From Schumannella soli (GTDB lineage: Bacteria > Actinomycetota > Actinomycetes > Actinomycetales > Microbacteriaceae): DNA of 51,373 nucleotides. Below the pieces are notes generated by a model. The model saw nothing but the letters and a program-made list of their open reading frames with translations. It was not told the DNA's origin and did not search any database. A program made the position numbers and the translations under genes. Positions 18,817 through 25,719 of the stretch are shown here, piece after piece (position 1 is the first letter of the stretch; every line of letters starts with the position of its first letter). The stretch lies in contig NZ_VHQG01000001.1 of NCBI RefSeq assembly GCF_006517435.1, positions 247,983 through 299,355 of the forward strand, given 5' to 3'.

Positions 18817-18835
18817 AGGATCGCCGCGCGATCCT
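18817..18835. repeat. Second copy of a 19-nt palindromic repeat (first at 17270-17288)
   Basis: AGGATCGCCGCGCGATCCT is identical to the core of the hairpin at 17263-17295. The two copies flank the DUF998/tetR pair. They may be small REP-like elements or simply favoured terminator stems. Confidence 0.6.
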
Positions 18836-18963
18836 CCCTGAGGCCGCGCCCTGATTGACGGTGCGCCCGGGCCGCCGAAGAGGCGTATCCTTGCCGAGGC
18901 CCGCGCCCGGCGCGGCGCCACGAGACCCGCAGGACGAACCGCGAGAGGCAGGTGACGCGCACG

Positions 18964-19026
18964 ATGATCGGCGATCATGATCCGCAGAAGCGCCGTCGCT
19001 CCTGCCTCGGCGCTTCTGCGTCCTGA
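18964..19026 (+). CDS. Possible leader peptide of corA
   Basis: The frame encodes MIGDHDPQKRRRSCLGASAS and stops with TGA. An in-frame GTG at 18952 would add four residues. AGGTG lies 9 nt before the ATG. The terminator-like hairpin (18983-19020) lies inside the frame, and the stop codon comes 3 nt after it. A ribosome reading to the end would therefore prevent the hairpin from forming. Arg-Arg-Arg near the middle could be a pausing site. There is no homology support, so this is a structural inference. A leader peptide (CorL) is known for Salmonella corA. Confidence 0.4.
   Translation: MIGDHDPQKRRRSCLGASAS
18983..19020 (+). terminator. Terminator-like hairpin (attenuator candidate) in the corA leader
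   Basis: CGCAGAAGCGCCG and its exact complement form a 13-bp stem with a 12-nt loop containing CCTGCCT. The downstream sequence TCCTGATCTTCCTCCC is pyrimidine-rich but is not a true U-tract. Confidence 0.6.
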
Positions 19027-19132
19027 TCTTCCTCCCTCGTCCCGGCACGAGGCGGGTGGATGCCCGCGTCCGCGGCTGAATCAGCTCGCGCCCGCGCATC
19101 CCCTCGCCTGACTCCGGGTCTGCGCACGCCTG

Positions 19133-19152
19133 CCTCCTGACACCTCAGGAGG
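19133..19152 (+). promoter_or_regulatory. Hairpin sequestering the corA Shine-Dalgarno sequence
   Basis: CCTCCTGA (19133-19140) pairs perfectly with TCAGGAGG (19145-19152) around the loop CACC. The 3' arm is the corA ribosome-binding site, 4 nt before ATG 19157, so the folded state should block initiation. Confidence 0.65.
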
Positions 19153-19156
19153 AGTG

Positions 19157-20242
19157 ATGACTCTCATCGACACCGGCATCTACCGCGACGGCGCACGCCT
19201 GGCCGCCCCTCCCGAGGCCCGCCTCACCTCCGAGACGCTCGAGGGCACGCACGACCTCGCCTGGATCGGCCTGCTGCGCCCCACCGCCGCCCAGCTGGCC
19301 GAGCTGGCCGAGGAGTTCGACCTGCACCCGCTCGCCGTCGAAGACGCGCAGAAGGGCCACCAGCGCGCCAAGCTCGAGCGCTACGACCACACGCTGTTCC
19401 TCGTGCTGCGGCCCGCGTGGCTGGCGGCGGCGCCGGCCGCGGCCTCCGCCGACGGCGTCACCGTCGAGTCGGGCGAGATCCACGTCTTCGCCGGTCCGCA
19501 CTTCGTGATCACCGTGCGGCACGCCGACCGCCCCTCGCTCGCCGGCGTGCGCGCACGGCTCGAGGCGAACCCGCAGGCGCTCTGCGGCGGCTCGGAGGCC
19601 GTGCTCGCAGCGATCCTCGACGAGGTCGTCGACGGCTACGCACCCGTCGTGCACGGCCTGCAGGAGGGCGTGGATGCGCTCGAGGACGAGCTGCTGCTGG
19701 GCAAGGCCGACCCCGCCGCATCCCAGCGCATCTACCACCTGCTCTCGCAGGTGATCGACTTCCAGCGGGCGATCGGACCGCTGCCCGACATGCTGCACGG
19801 GCTGCTGCGCGGCTCGAGCAAGTACGGTGCCGACGATGAGGTGCAGAACCAGGTGCGCAACGTGCTCGACCACGCGCTGCGCATCACCGAGCGCGCGGAT
19901 GCCTTCCGCGCACTGCTCGAGAGCCTGCTCACCCTGCACTCGACCCTGGTCACGCAGGAGCAGAACGAGGGGATGCGGCGCATGACCCGCGCGAGCCTCG
20001 CGCAGGGCGAGGAGAGCCGGCGGCTCGCGCAGATCCAGCTCGAGCAGGGCGAGCAGACGAAGAAGATCACCTCGTGGGCGGCGATCCTGTTCGCGCCGAC
20101 GCTCATCGCCGGCGTCTACGGCATGAACTTCGACGCGATGCCCGAGCTGCACTGGGCGTGGGGCTACCCCTTCGCGATCGCGCTCATGCTGGGGCTCGGC
20201 GCGGGGCTGTGGTTCGTGTTCAAGCGCAAGCGCTGGCTCTGA
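19157..20242 (+). CDS. corA: CorA family magnesium/cobalt transporter
   Basis: It forms a homopentameric channel that imports Mg2+ (also Co2+ or Ni2+) across the cytoplasmic membrane. The 361-residue protein has the typical long N-terminal cytoplasmic domain (LHPLAVEDAQKGHQRAKLERYDHTLFLVLRP). Two C-terminal membrane helices follow, with the signature YGMNFDAMPELHW at the end of the first. The C-terminus FKRKRWL is basic, as usual. The reading also contains a GTG one codon earlier, but ATG 19157 has the better distance to AGGAGG. The gene is monocistronic, and the hairpin 20278-20309 follows. Together with the two DUF21 genes it suggests Mg2+ homeostasis as the local theme. Confidence 0.95.
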   Translation: MTLIDTGIYRDGARLAAPPEARLTSETLEGTHDLAWIGLLRPTAAQLAELAEEFDLHPLAVEDAQKGHQRAKLERYDHTLFLVLRPAWLAAAPAAASADGVTVESGEIHVFAGPHFVITVRHADRPSLAGVRARLEANPQALCGGSEAVLAAILDEVVDGYAPVVHGLQEGVDALEDELLLGKADPAASQRIYHLLSQVIDFQRAIGPLPDMLHGLLRGSSKYGADDEVQNQVRNVLDHALRITERADAFRALLESLLTLHSTLVTQEQNEGMRRMTRASLAQGEESRRLAQIQLEQGEQTKKITSWAAILFAPTLIAGVYGMNFDAMPELHWAWGYPFAIALMLGLGAGLWFVFKRKRWL

Positions 20243-20277
20243 GCGCCGGCTCCGAACGCCGGCTCTGGGAACACGGC

Positions 20278-20309
20278 GGGGTGGATGGGCGGCGGCGCAC
20301 ATCCACCCC
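20278..20309 (+). terminator. Terminator after corA
   Basis: GGGGTGGATG pairs with CATCCACCCC over a 12-nt loop, 36 nt after the stop codon. Confidence 0.65.
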
Positions 20310-20444
20310 GTCCGGCTCTCCGGTCACGGTGCGCCCTGATCCCGCCCGGCAGCGCCCCCGAACCGGGGTGCCCCGAACTGGGATGACGCGCGGATCCGGC
20401 AGAGTTGTCACCATCGGAACAGCAGACCCGAGGAGGAGGACGGG

Positions 20445-21065
20445 GTGACGACCATGACGACGCCGACGACGCTCGTCTACGCGCGCCTGCGCCGATCCAT
20501 CCTGGTCGGCGCGATCACGGCGCTCGTGCTCGCGCTCGTGCCGGTGACCGTCGCCCTCGTCGTGCTCGGCGACGGTCTGCTCCCGACCGTGCTCATCGAG
20601 TCGGCGATCGTGATCGCCTGCGTCGTCATCGGGCTCCGCCAGCTGACGATCCACGTGCGGCTCACCGATCGCGAGCTGAGCGGCAACGGCATCTTCAGTC
20701 CGATGGTCCGCGTCGATCTCGACGACGTGCACGAGGTGCTGCTGGTGCCGACCTTCGTCGGCTCGGCGCCCGAGCCGGTGCTGCAGCTGCTCGTGCGCGA
20801 CGCGACCGGGCGCCGGCTGTTCCGCCTGCGCGGCAACTTCTGGGATGACGGCCTGCTCGAGAAGCTCGCCGCGGCCCTGCCCGTTCCGGTGCAGACCATC
20901 GCCGAGCCGGTGACGTCGAAGTCGTTCTTCGAGACCTACCCCGGCAGCGAGTACTGGTTCGAGAACAAGCCGTGGCTGCGGGTCGCGGCGATCCTCGGCG
21001 TCGGCCTGCTCGTGCTCGGCGTCGCCGCGGGGGCGATGCTCGCGCTCGGCGGCGGGATGCACTGA
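20445..21065 (+). CDS. Membrane protein of unknown function, PH-domain-like
   Basis: This 206-residue protein has two N-terminal hydrophobic segments (residues about 20-70), a soluble middle and one C-terminal helix (VAAILGVGLLVLGVAAGAMLAL). The middle part (LTIHVRLTDRELSGNGIFSPMVRVDLDDVHEVLLVP...LLVRDATGRRLFRLRGNFWDDGLLEKLAAAL) has the beta-strand pattern of bacterial PH-like domains. I do not recognise a specific family. The GTG start is well supported by AGGAGGAGGA upstream; an ATG three codons later is an alternative. It seems to be transcribed alone. Confidence 0.8.
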   Translation: MTTMTTPTTLVYARLRRSILVGAITALVLALVPVTVALVVLGDGLLPTVLIESAIVIACVVIGLRQLTIHVRLTDRELSGNGIFSPMVRVDLDDVHEVLLVPTFVGSAPEPVLQLLVRDATGRRLFRLRGNFWDDGLLEKLAAALPVPVQTIAEPVTSKSFFETYPGSEYWFENKPWLRVAAILGVGLLVLGVAAGAMLALGGGMH

Positions 21066-21131
21066 TCCGGCCCGAGCACCCGCTCGTCGACGCGCTGATC
21101 GCGACGCGCGACCCCTCGCGCCTCCTCGCGG

Positions 21132-22970
21132 CTACTTGCGCTTGAGCGTGCCGAAGATGCCGCGCACGATCTCGCGGATGACGGCGCGGCCGGTCGTCGA
21201 GCCGAGGATCTCCTCGGCCACCGACTTCTCGCGCTTCGTGGATGCGCGGCTCGACGACGTGCGGGTCGTGGTCGTGCGCCCCTGACTGCGTCGGGCCTCG
21301 GCGAGCACCTTCTCGTAGTCGCGCTGGGCCTGGGCCTTCGCCTTGGCCTCGTCCTTCGCGCGCTTCTCGTCGTCCTTGACCTTCTGCGCGGCGGCGGCTT
21401 CGGCCTGGGCCTGCTCCTCGGCGGCGCGGTCGGCCGCGGCGGCGGCATCCATCTTCGCGGCCAGGATCTCGCGCGCCGACTCGCGGTCGATCGCGATGCC
21501 GTACTGGGCGAGCAGCGGCGAGGCGGTCACGGTGGCCTGGATCTGCTCGAGCGGCGTCGGCGACATGGATCCCTGCGGCGCGCGCAGGCGGGTCCACGCG
21601 ACGGGCGACGGCGCGCCCTTCTCGTTCATGACGGTGACGATCGCCTCGCCCGTGGCGAGCGACTGCAGCACTTCGCCAAGCTGGTAGCCGCTGTTCGGGT
21701 AGGTGGTCACGGTCGCCTTGAGCGCCTTCGCGTCCTCGGGGGTGAAGGCGCGCAGCTGGTGCTGCACCCGGCTGCCCAGCTGGGCGAGCACATCCGAGGG
21801 CACGTCCTTCGGCGTCTGGGTGACGAAGAAGATGCCGACGCCCTTCGAGCGGATGAGACGCACGGTCTGGGTGATCTGCGCCACGAAGTCCTTGGATGCG
21901 TCCTTGAACAGCAGGTGCGCCTCGTCGAAGAAGAAGACGAGCTTCGGCTTGTCGAGGTCGCCGACCTCGGGCAGGTCGTTGAACAGGTCGGCGAGCAGCC
22001 ACATGAGGAAGGTCGAGAACAGCGCCGGCTGGTCGGCGACGCTCGGCACCTCGAGCAGGCTGACGATGCCGCGGCCGTCGGTCGCGGTGCGCAGGAACTG
22101 CGCCGTGTCGATCTCGGGTTCGCCGAAGAAGACGTCGGCTCCGGCGTCGGCGAAGCCGATCAGCTCGCGCAGGATGACCCCCGCGGTCGCCTTCGACAGA
22201 CCGCCGAGCTGGCTCAGCTCATCCTTGCCGTCGTCGCTCGTGAGGAAGGTCAGCACCGCCCGCAGGTCGCTGAGGTCGAGTAGCGGCAGGCCGGCCTGGT
22301 CGGCGTAGTGGAAGACGAGCGCGAGACTCGACTCCTGCGTCTGGTTGAGGCCGAGCACCTTGCTGAGCAGCAGCGAGCCGAAGCTCGACACGGTCGCGCG
22401 GATCGGGATGCCGGTGCCGAGACCGCCGAGTGTGTAGTACTCGGTCGGGGCGGCCTGCGGCGTCCAGTCCTGGCCGATGCCGCGGGTGCGGGCGAGCAGC
22501 TTCTCGTTGCCCTCGCCGGGGCTCGCGATGCCCGAGAGGTCGCCCTTGATGTCGGCGGCGAACACGGGCACGCCGTTGGCGCTGAGCTGCTCGGCGAGCA
22601 CCTGCAGCGTCTTCGTCTTGCCGGTTCCGGTGGCGCCGGCGACGAGGCCGTGGCGGTTGGTCATGCCGAGCGGGATGCGCACGGGCACGTCCGCGAGCGC
22701 GTCGCCGTTGACGAGGGCGCCCATCTCGAGCGCGGGGCCGTCGAAGGCGTACCCGGCGCGGATCGCGTCGACCTGGGGCGCGGTGAGCGGGCCGGTCGGG
22801 GCGGCCGGGGGCGTGGTGAGCGGGCCGGTCGGGGCGGCCGGGGGCGTGGCATCCGCGGGTGCGGCGGCCGCCGGCTCGGATGCATGCTCCGCCTCGGCGG
22901 CGGCGAGGGCCGCCTGCGCCTCCTCCAGCGCGCGACGTGCAGCAGCGACCTTGTCCTCGGCGTCACTCAT
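21132..22970 (-). CDS. HerA-like helicase/ATPase (DUF853, YjgR type)
   Basis: A 612-residue P-loop ATPase of the HerA/FtsK superclass. It has an N-terminal coiled coil (residues 5-30), then an Ala/Pro-rich linker. Walker A GATGTGKT is near 112-119 and Walker B KLVFFFDEAHLLF near 345-357. Family signatures are QSSLALVFHYADQAGLPLLDL and VFFVTQTPKDVPSDVLAQLG-like sequence (here IFFVTQTPKDVPSDVLAQLG). A charged coiled coil (EEQAQAEAAAAQKVKDDEKRAKDEAKAKAQ) precedes the C-terminus, which ends GRAVIREIVRGIFGTLKRK. The biochemical role of the YjgR/DUF853 group is not established. The linker contains a perfect 33-bp tandem duplication. Translation is probably leaderless (TAGGGT 6 nt before ATG). Confidence 0.9.
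   Translation of the reverse strand: MSDAEDKVAAARRALEEAQAALAAAEAEHASEPAAAAPADATPPAAPTGPLTTPPAAPTGPLTAPQVDAIRAGYAFDGPALEMGALVNGDALADVPVRIPLGMTNRHGLVAGATGTGKTKTLQVLAEQLSANGVPVFAADIKGDLSGIASPGEGNEKLLARTRGIGQDWTPQAAPTEYYTLGGLGTGIPIRATVSSFGSLLLSKVLGLNQTQESSLALVFHYADQAGLPLLDLSDLRAVLTFLTSDDGKDELSQLGGLSKATAGVILRELIGFADAGADVFFGEPEIDTAQFLRTATDGRGIVSLLEVPSVADQPALFSTFLMWLLADLFNDLPEVGDLDKPKLVFFFDEAHLLFKDASKDFVAQITQTVRLIRSKGVGIFFVTQTPKDVPSDVLAQLGSRVQHQLRAFTPEDAKALKATVTTYPNSGYQLGEVLQSLATGEAIVTVMNEKGAPSPVAWTRLRAPQGSMSPTPLEQIQATVTASPLLAQYGIAIDRESAREILAAKMDAAAAADRAAEEQAQAEAAAAQKVKDDEKRAKDEAKAKAQAQRDYEKVLAEARRSQGRTTTTRTSSSRASTKREKSVAEEILGSTTGRAVIREIVRGIFGTLKRK
22783..22848. repeat. Perfect 33-bp tandem duplication inside the HerA-like gene
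   Basis: Units 22783-22815 and 22816-22848 are identical. They encode PPAAPTGPLTT/A twice in the disordered linker and preserve the frame, so the repeat should vary in copy number between strains. Confidence 0.9.
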
Positions 22971-22976
22971 GCCCTC

Positions 22977-22982
22977 ACCCTA
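22977..22982 (-). promoter_or_regulatory. -10 box of the HerA-like gene (leaderless)
   Basis: TAGGGT on the minus strand lies exactly 6 nt before ATG 22970, which puts the transcript start at the start codon. Confidence 0.5.
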
Positions 22983-23072
22983 TTGAGCGCGCCTTCCCGA
23001 TTCCACGGCCGGGGATCGTGCGTTCCCGTCGGTATGGCGTGCTGATTTCGACGGGGTGGCACGATCCTCGGT

Positions 23073-24398
23073 TCAGCTCGCGGGAGTGGGGGTGCGTTCC
23101 TCGTGGCCGAAGGGTTGGCCGTAGCCGCCGTCGGCGACGGGGCGGGACATGAGCTCGAGGAAGGGGCGGGCGTCGAAGGCTTCGGGGCCGAGGACACCGG
23201 ATCCCGTCCACACGCCGGTGGCGAGGAGTTCGAGGGCGATGACGGGGTTGAGGGCGGTCTGCCAGACCACGCACTGGGTGCCGTACTCGGACATCGTCCG
23301 CTCGTTGTCGGCGACGTGGAACAGATACACCTCCCGGCGCTTCCCTTCCCAGTCGGTGCCGGTCGCGCCGGTGCCGGTGACGAGGACGCCCGCGCAGGTC
23401 TTGCCCGTCATGCGGGGGCCGATCGTGGCGGGGTCGGGCAGGGATGCTGCGACGACATCCCGCGGCGCGACCTCGACCGGGCCGTTAGCCGAGCGGACCC
23501 GAACCGGGGTGGTGCGGTCGAGGCCGAGCAGGTTGAGGGTCTTCAGCACCCCGATGAACTCCGCCCCCAGCCCGTACTTGAACGTGACCCGCTTCGCGTC
23601 GAGCCAGCGCGGCATGAGCAGCACCTCCTCGTGCTCGACGTTGACGCACTCGACCTCCCCGATCCCCTCCGGGAAGACGAACGTCTCCGGTTCGCTGAAC
23701 GGGGGCGTGGTGAACCAGCCCTTCTCCTTCTCGAAGATCACGGGCGGGTTCAGGCACTCCTCGATCGTGGTCCAGATCGAGAACGAGGGCGCGAAGATCT
23801 CGTTGCCGGCCTCGTCGCGCACGACGAGGTTCGCGCCATCCCGCACCCCGAGCTCATCGATCGACTCGAACAGCACATCCGACGCGTAGCGGGCGAGCAC
23901 ATCCGACAGCCCCGGCTCCACACCGATCCCGACCAGAGCCAGACGGCCCGCGCTCTCCCAATCCGGCGCCTGCGCGAACTGGTCATCGCCTAGCTTCACC
24001 CCGGTCTGCGAGTGCGGGTCCGTGGGATGCGGCTCCGACAGACTCATCGCCATATCCAGGTAGTCAGCACCCGCATCCAGCGCTCCCCGGAAGATCGTCG
24101 GCACGAACCTCGGCTCGACCGCGTTCATGACGTGCGTCACCCCGTGCTCGGTCGCGACACGGGTGACGTCAGACGGGTCGGAGGCGTCGATGCGCGCCGC
24201 CGCGAAGCGCGACGCGACCTCGTCGCCGTGCCGCTCGCGGATCCACGCGACCGTGCGCTCCGCTCGCGCCGGGTCGTAGTCGGTCACGACGATGCGCTCG
24301 TAGAAGGAGCGACGGGCGGCAATGCGCGCGAAGGCGTCGCCCACACCGCCCGCCCCGACGAGGAGGATGCGCATGGCGGGGGCGGCGGCGTCGTTCAT
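23073..24398 (-). CDS. Saccharopine dehydrogenase family NAD(P)-dependent oxidoreductase
   Basis: A 441-residue soluble enzyme with an N-terminal Rossmann fold (MRILLVGAGGVGDAFARIAARRSF from residue 9). It also has the Sacchrp_dh_NADP and C-terminal domains (VTHVMNAVEPRFVPTIFRGALDAGADYLDMA, GVEPGLSDVLARYASD, VALELLATGVWTGSGVLGPEAFDARPFLELM-like ending). Characterised relatives act on saccharopine or carboxynorspermidine; the substrate here is not known. ATG 24398 is favoured because TAGCCT lies 6 nt before it, consistent with a leaderless transcript. The internal Met at residue 9 is the alternative. The neighbouring PAP2 gene has its own promoter, so no operon is implied. Confidence 0.9.
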   Translation of the reverse strand: MNDAAAPAMRILLVGAGGVGDAFARIAARRSFYERIVVTDYDPARAERTVAWIRERHGDEVASRFAAARIDASDPSDVTRVATEHGVTHVMNAVEPRFVPTIFRGALDAGADYLDMAMSLSEPHPTDPHSQTGVKLGDDQFAQAPDWESAGRLALVGIGVEPGLSDVLARYASDVLFESIDELGVRDGANLVVRDEAGNEIFAPSFSIWTTIEECLNPPVIFEKEKGWFTTPPFSEPETFVFPEGIGEVECVNVEHEEVLLMPRWLDAKRVTFKYGLGAEFIGVLKTLNLLGLDRTTPVRVRSANGPVEVAPRDVVAASLPDPATIGPRMTGKTCAGVLVTGTGATGTDWEGKRREVYLFHVADNERTMSEYGTQCVVWQTALNPVIALELLATGVWTGSGVLGPEAFDARPFLELMSRPVADGGYGQPFGHEERTPTPAS

Positions 24399-24404
24399 GG
24401 CGTG

Positions 24405-24410
24405 AGGCTA
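24405..24410 (-). promoter_or_regulatory. -10 box of the saccharopine-dehydrogenase-like gene
   Basis: TAGCCT on the minus strand lies 6 nt before ATG 24398. It overlaps the 3' end of the upstream PAP2 gene, whose stop is at 24408-24410. Confidence 0.5.
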
Positions 24411-25229
24411 GCGCGCACCCCCGTCGCCCGGCGAGGGATCGCGTGACGGACGTTCGGCGGAAGCATCTGCCGTGCGTCCCGCGCCGCGGTCGGGATCCGC
24501 GAATCGGGCGGAGGCGAGCTCGCGCCGGCGCTGCCGCTCGCGCTCGACCGGTCCGGCGAGAGCCGCCCATCCCAGCAGCCCGACCGCCACGCCGATGAGA
24601 AGGCCGCCGAGGGTGTCGGTCATCCAGTGCGCGCCGAGGTAGGTGCGGCTCAGCATCATCGCGACGACGTAGATCACGCCGAGCACCCAGACCCAGCGGC
24701 GGGCGAGCAGCACGCCGAGCACGACGGCCAGCGTCGCGGCGTTGGCGGTGTGGCCCGAGGGGAAGGATCCGGGGTCGACGGCGACGAGGATGTCGTTCGG
24801 CCGTGCCCTCCCGAACAGCGCCTTGAGCAGCTGAACGAGCCCGGCGCTCGCCCCGCAGGCGAGAGCCCAGTAGAGCGCCGCCCAGGGTCGCCGCAGGATC
24901 AGCAGCACCGCCAGCACCCCGAGCGGCACGACGAAAACGGCGAACCACCCTCCGCCGATCGCGTTGAAGAGCAGCGACGGCACCTCCCAGATCGGGTTGC
25001 GGTGCTCGATGATCTCGGCCATCCACTCGCGGTCGATGCCCGGCGGCTGGCTTCCGCGCACGGCCAGCAGCGCGCCGAGGCCGAAGGCCGCCGCGAGCAC
25101 GATCAGCGCGGCGAACAGCGCCGGGCGACGACGTGCGGCGGCGACGGGATGCGCGGCCGCCTCGCGCGGGGTCAGGGATCGATCGGCGCTCCGACGTTCG
25201 TCGTCAGCGGGCGTCGGCGGAACGGGCAT
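24408..25229 (-). CDS. PAP2 family phosphatase (membrane)
   Basis: A 273-residue membrane phosphatase of the PAP2/undecaprenyl-diphosphatase-like superfamily. The three catalytic motifs are intact: KALFGRARP (KX6RP), PSGH with the catalytic His, and SRTYLGAHWMTD (SRX5HX3D). About six membrane helices surround them. A hydrophilic C-terminal tail of about 50 residues is rich in Arg and Glu. The substrate is probably a lipid phosphate or diphosphate. ATG 25229 is preceded by TAGCGT at 6 nt, so the mRNA is probably leaderless. Confidence 0.92.
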   Translation of the reverse strand: MPVPPTPADDERRSADRSLTPREAAAHPVAAARRRPALFAALIVLAAAFGLGALLAVRGSQPPGIDREWMAEIIEHRNPIWEVPSLLFNAIGGGWFAVFVVPLGVLAVLLILRRPWAALYWALACGASAGLVQLLKALFGRARPNDILVAVDPGSFPSGHTANAATLAVVLGVLLARRWVWVLGVIYVVAMMLSRTYLGAHWMTDTLGGLLIGVAVGLLGWAALAGPVERERQRRRELASARFADPDRGAGRTADASAERPSRDPSPGDGGAR

Positions 25230-25235
25230 CCCGTC

Positions 25236-25241
25236 ACGCTA
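25236..25241 (-). promoter_or_regulatory. -10 box of the PAP2 gene (leaderless)
   Basis: TAGCGT on the minus strand lies 6 nt before ATG 25229. The stretch 25242-25463 has no gene that I can see. Confidence 0.5.
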
Positions 25242-25463
25242 GGCCATGGCCTCGGGCGGGCATCGCCGATCGAGCCGCCGCACAGCATCGTGGCGTTCGC
25301 GCGGCGGTCGGGATGTGACGGCGACGCCGCGGACAGGCGGCGGTCGAGGGGCGCGGCGCGACGTGGCGGTGGGAGACCGGGATCGCATCCGGCTCGACTC
25401 GGGGTCGGTGTGCGGGTGATCGGTACCGGTGCCCTCAGTCGCTGTACTGGATCCCTGCGCGGG

Positions 25464-25719
25464 GTGTCGGTGAAGGGTGCATCCGATCCGCTGTCCTGGT
25501 CAGCGGACGGGTCCAGGTCGATGTCGGTGGAATGTGCCTCTGATGCGCCGCGCGGGTGGCTGGAACGGCCCGTCCCATGTCGGTGGAATGTGCCTCTGAT
25601 GCGCGGTTCCGGTAGACGGAAGAGTTCTGGCCGATGTCAGTGGAATGTGCATCTGATCTGCGATTCTACCTCGCGGTCGAGTGCCGCTGAATGTCGGTGG
25701 TGACTGTCACAGTGCAGGT
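25464..25719 (+). repeat. Direct-repeat array with 56-57 bp period leading into the DUF222 gene
   Basis: Copies start at 25464, 25521, 25577, 25634 and 25691. The conserved part of each is about 24 bp and begins RTGTCRGTGGAATGTGC, continuing (A/C)TCTGAT. The 32-33 bp between copies are unrelated. Copies at 25521 and 25577 agree over 28 bp; the first (25464) and last (25691) are diverged. The last copy lies at the promoter of the DUF222-HNH gene and runs into GTGACTGTCAC. No cas gene is present, so it is not scored as CRISPR. Confidence 0.85.
25708..25713 (+). promoter_or_regulatory. Possible -10 box of the DUF222-HNH gene
   Basis: CACAGT lies 6 nt before ATG 25720, a leaderless arrangement like that of several neighbours. 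The last repeat core (25691-25702) would sit in the spacer of this promoter. Confidence 0.35.

Larger units (their letters stand above)
18886..19156 (+). promoter_or_regulatory. Structured leader region of corA
   Basis: TATCCT at 18886-18891 is a likely -10 box, predicting a leader of about 260 nt. The leader holds a 20-24 codon reading frame, a 13-bp terminator-like hairpin and an 8-bp hairpin that covers the corA ribosome-binding site. The octamer CCTGCCTC occurs twice: in the first hairpin's loop (19001-19008) and overlapping the 5' arm of the second (19129-19136). GAGGCAGG at 18945-18952 is complementary to both copies. It does not match the M-box consensus. It looks like an attenuation or riboswitch-type control region; the signal, perhaps Mg2+, is inferred. 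Confidence 0.6.

Noticed and set aside
14736-18962. A 1,408-codon minus-strand open frame across the DUF21 genes and tetR
   Set aside because: It is opposite three well-recognised genes, crosses operator and terminator elements, and has the composition of a GC-rich shadow frame.
18952-18963. Extension of the corA leader peptide to GTG 18952
   Set aside because: AGAGG is only 3 nt before this GTG, whereas AGGTG is 9 nt before ATG 18964; the longer form is kept only as an alternative.
18886-19156. M-box (Mg2+) riboswitch before corA
   Set aside because: The conserved AGGTGAGGCTCC and GTCGAGAGACGCC-like blocks are not found. The leader is reported as a different kind of structured element.
25464-25719. 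CRISPR array
   Set aside because: Repeat length and spacing resemble CRISPR, but only about three cores are well conserved, repeats diverge within the array, there are no cas genes, and the last core merges into a promoter.
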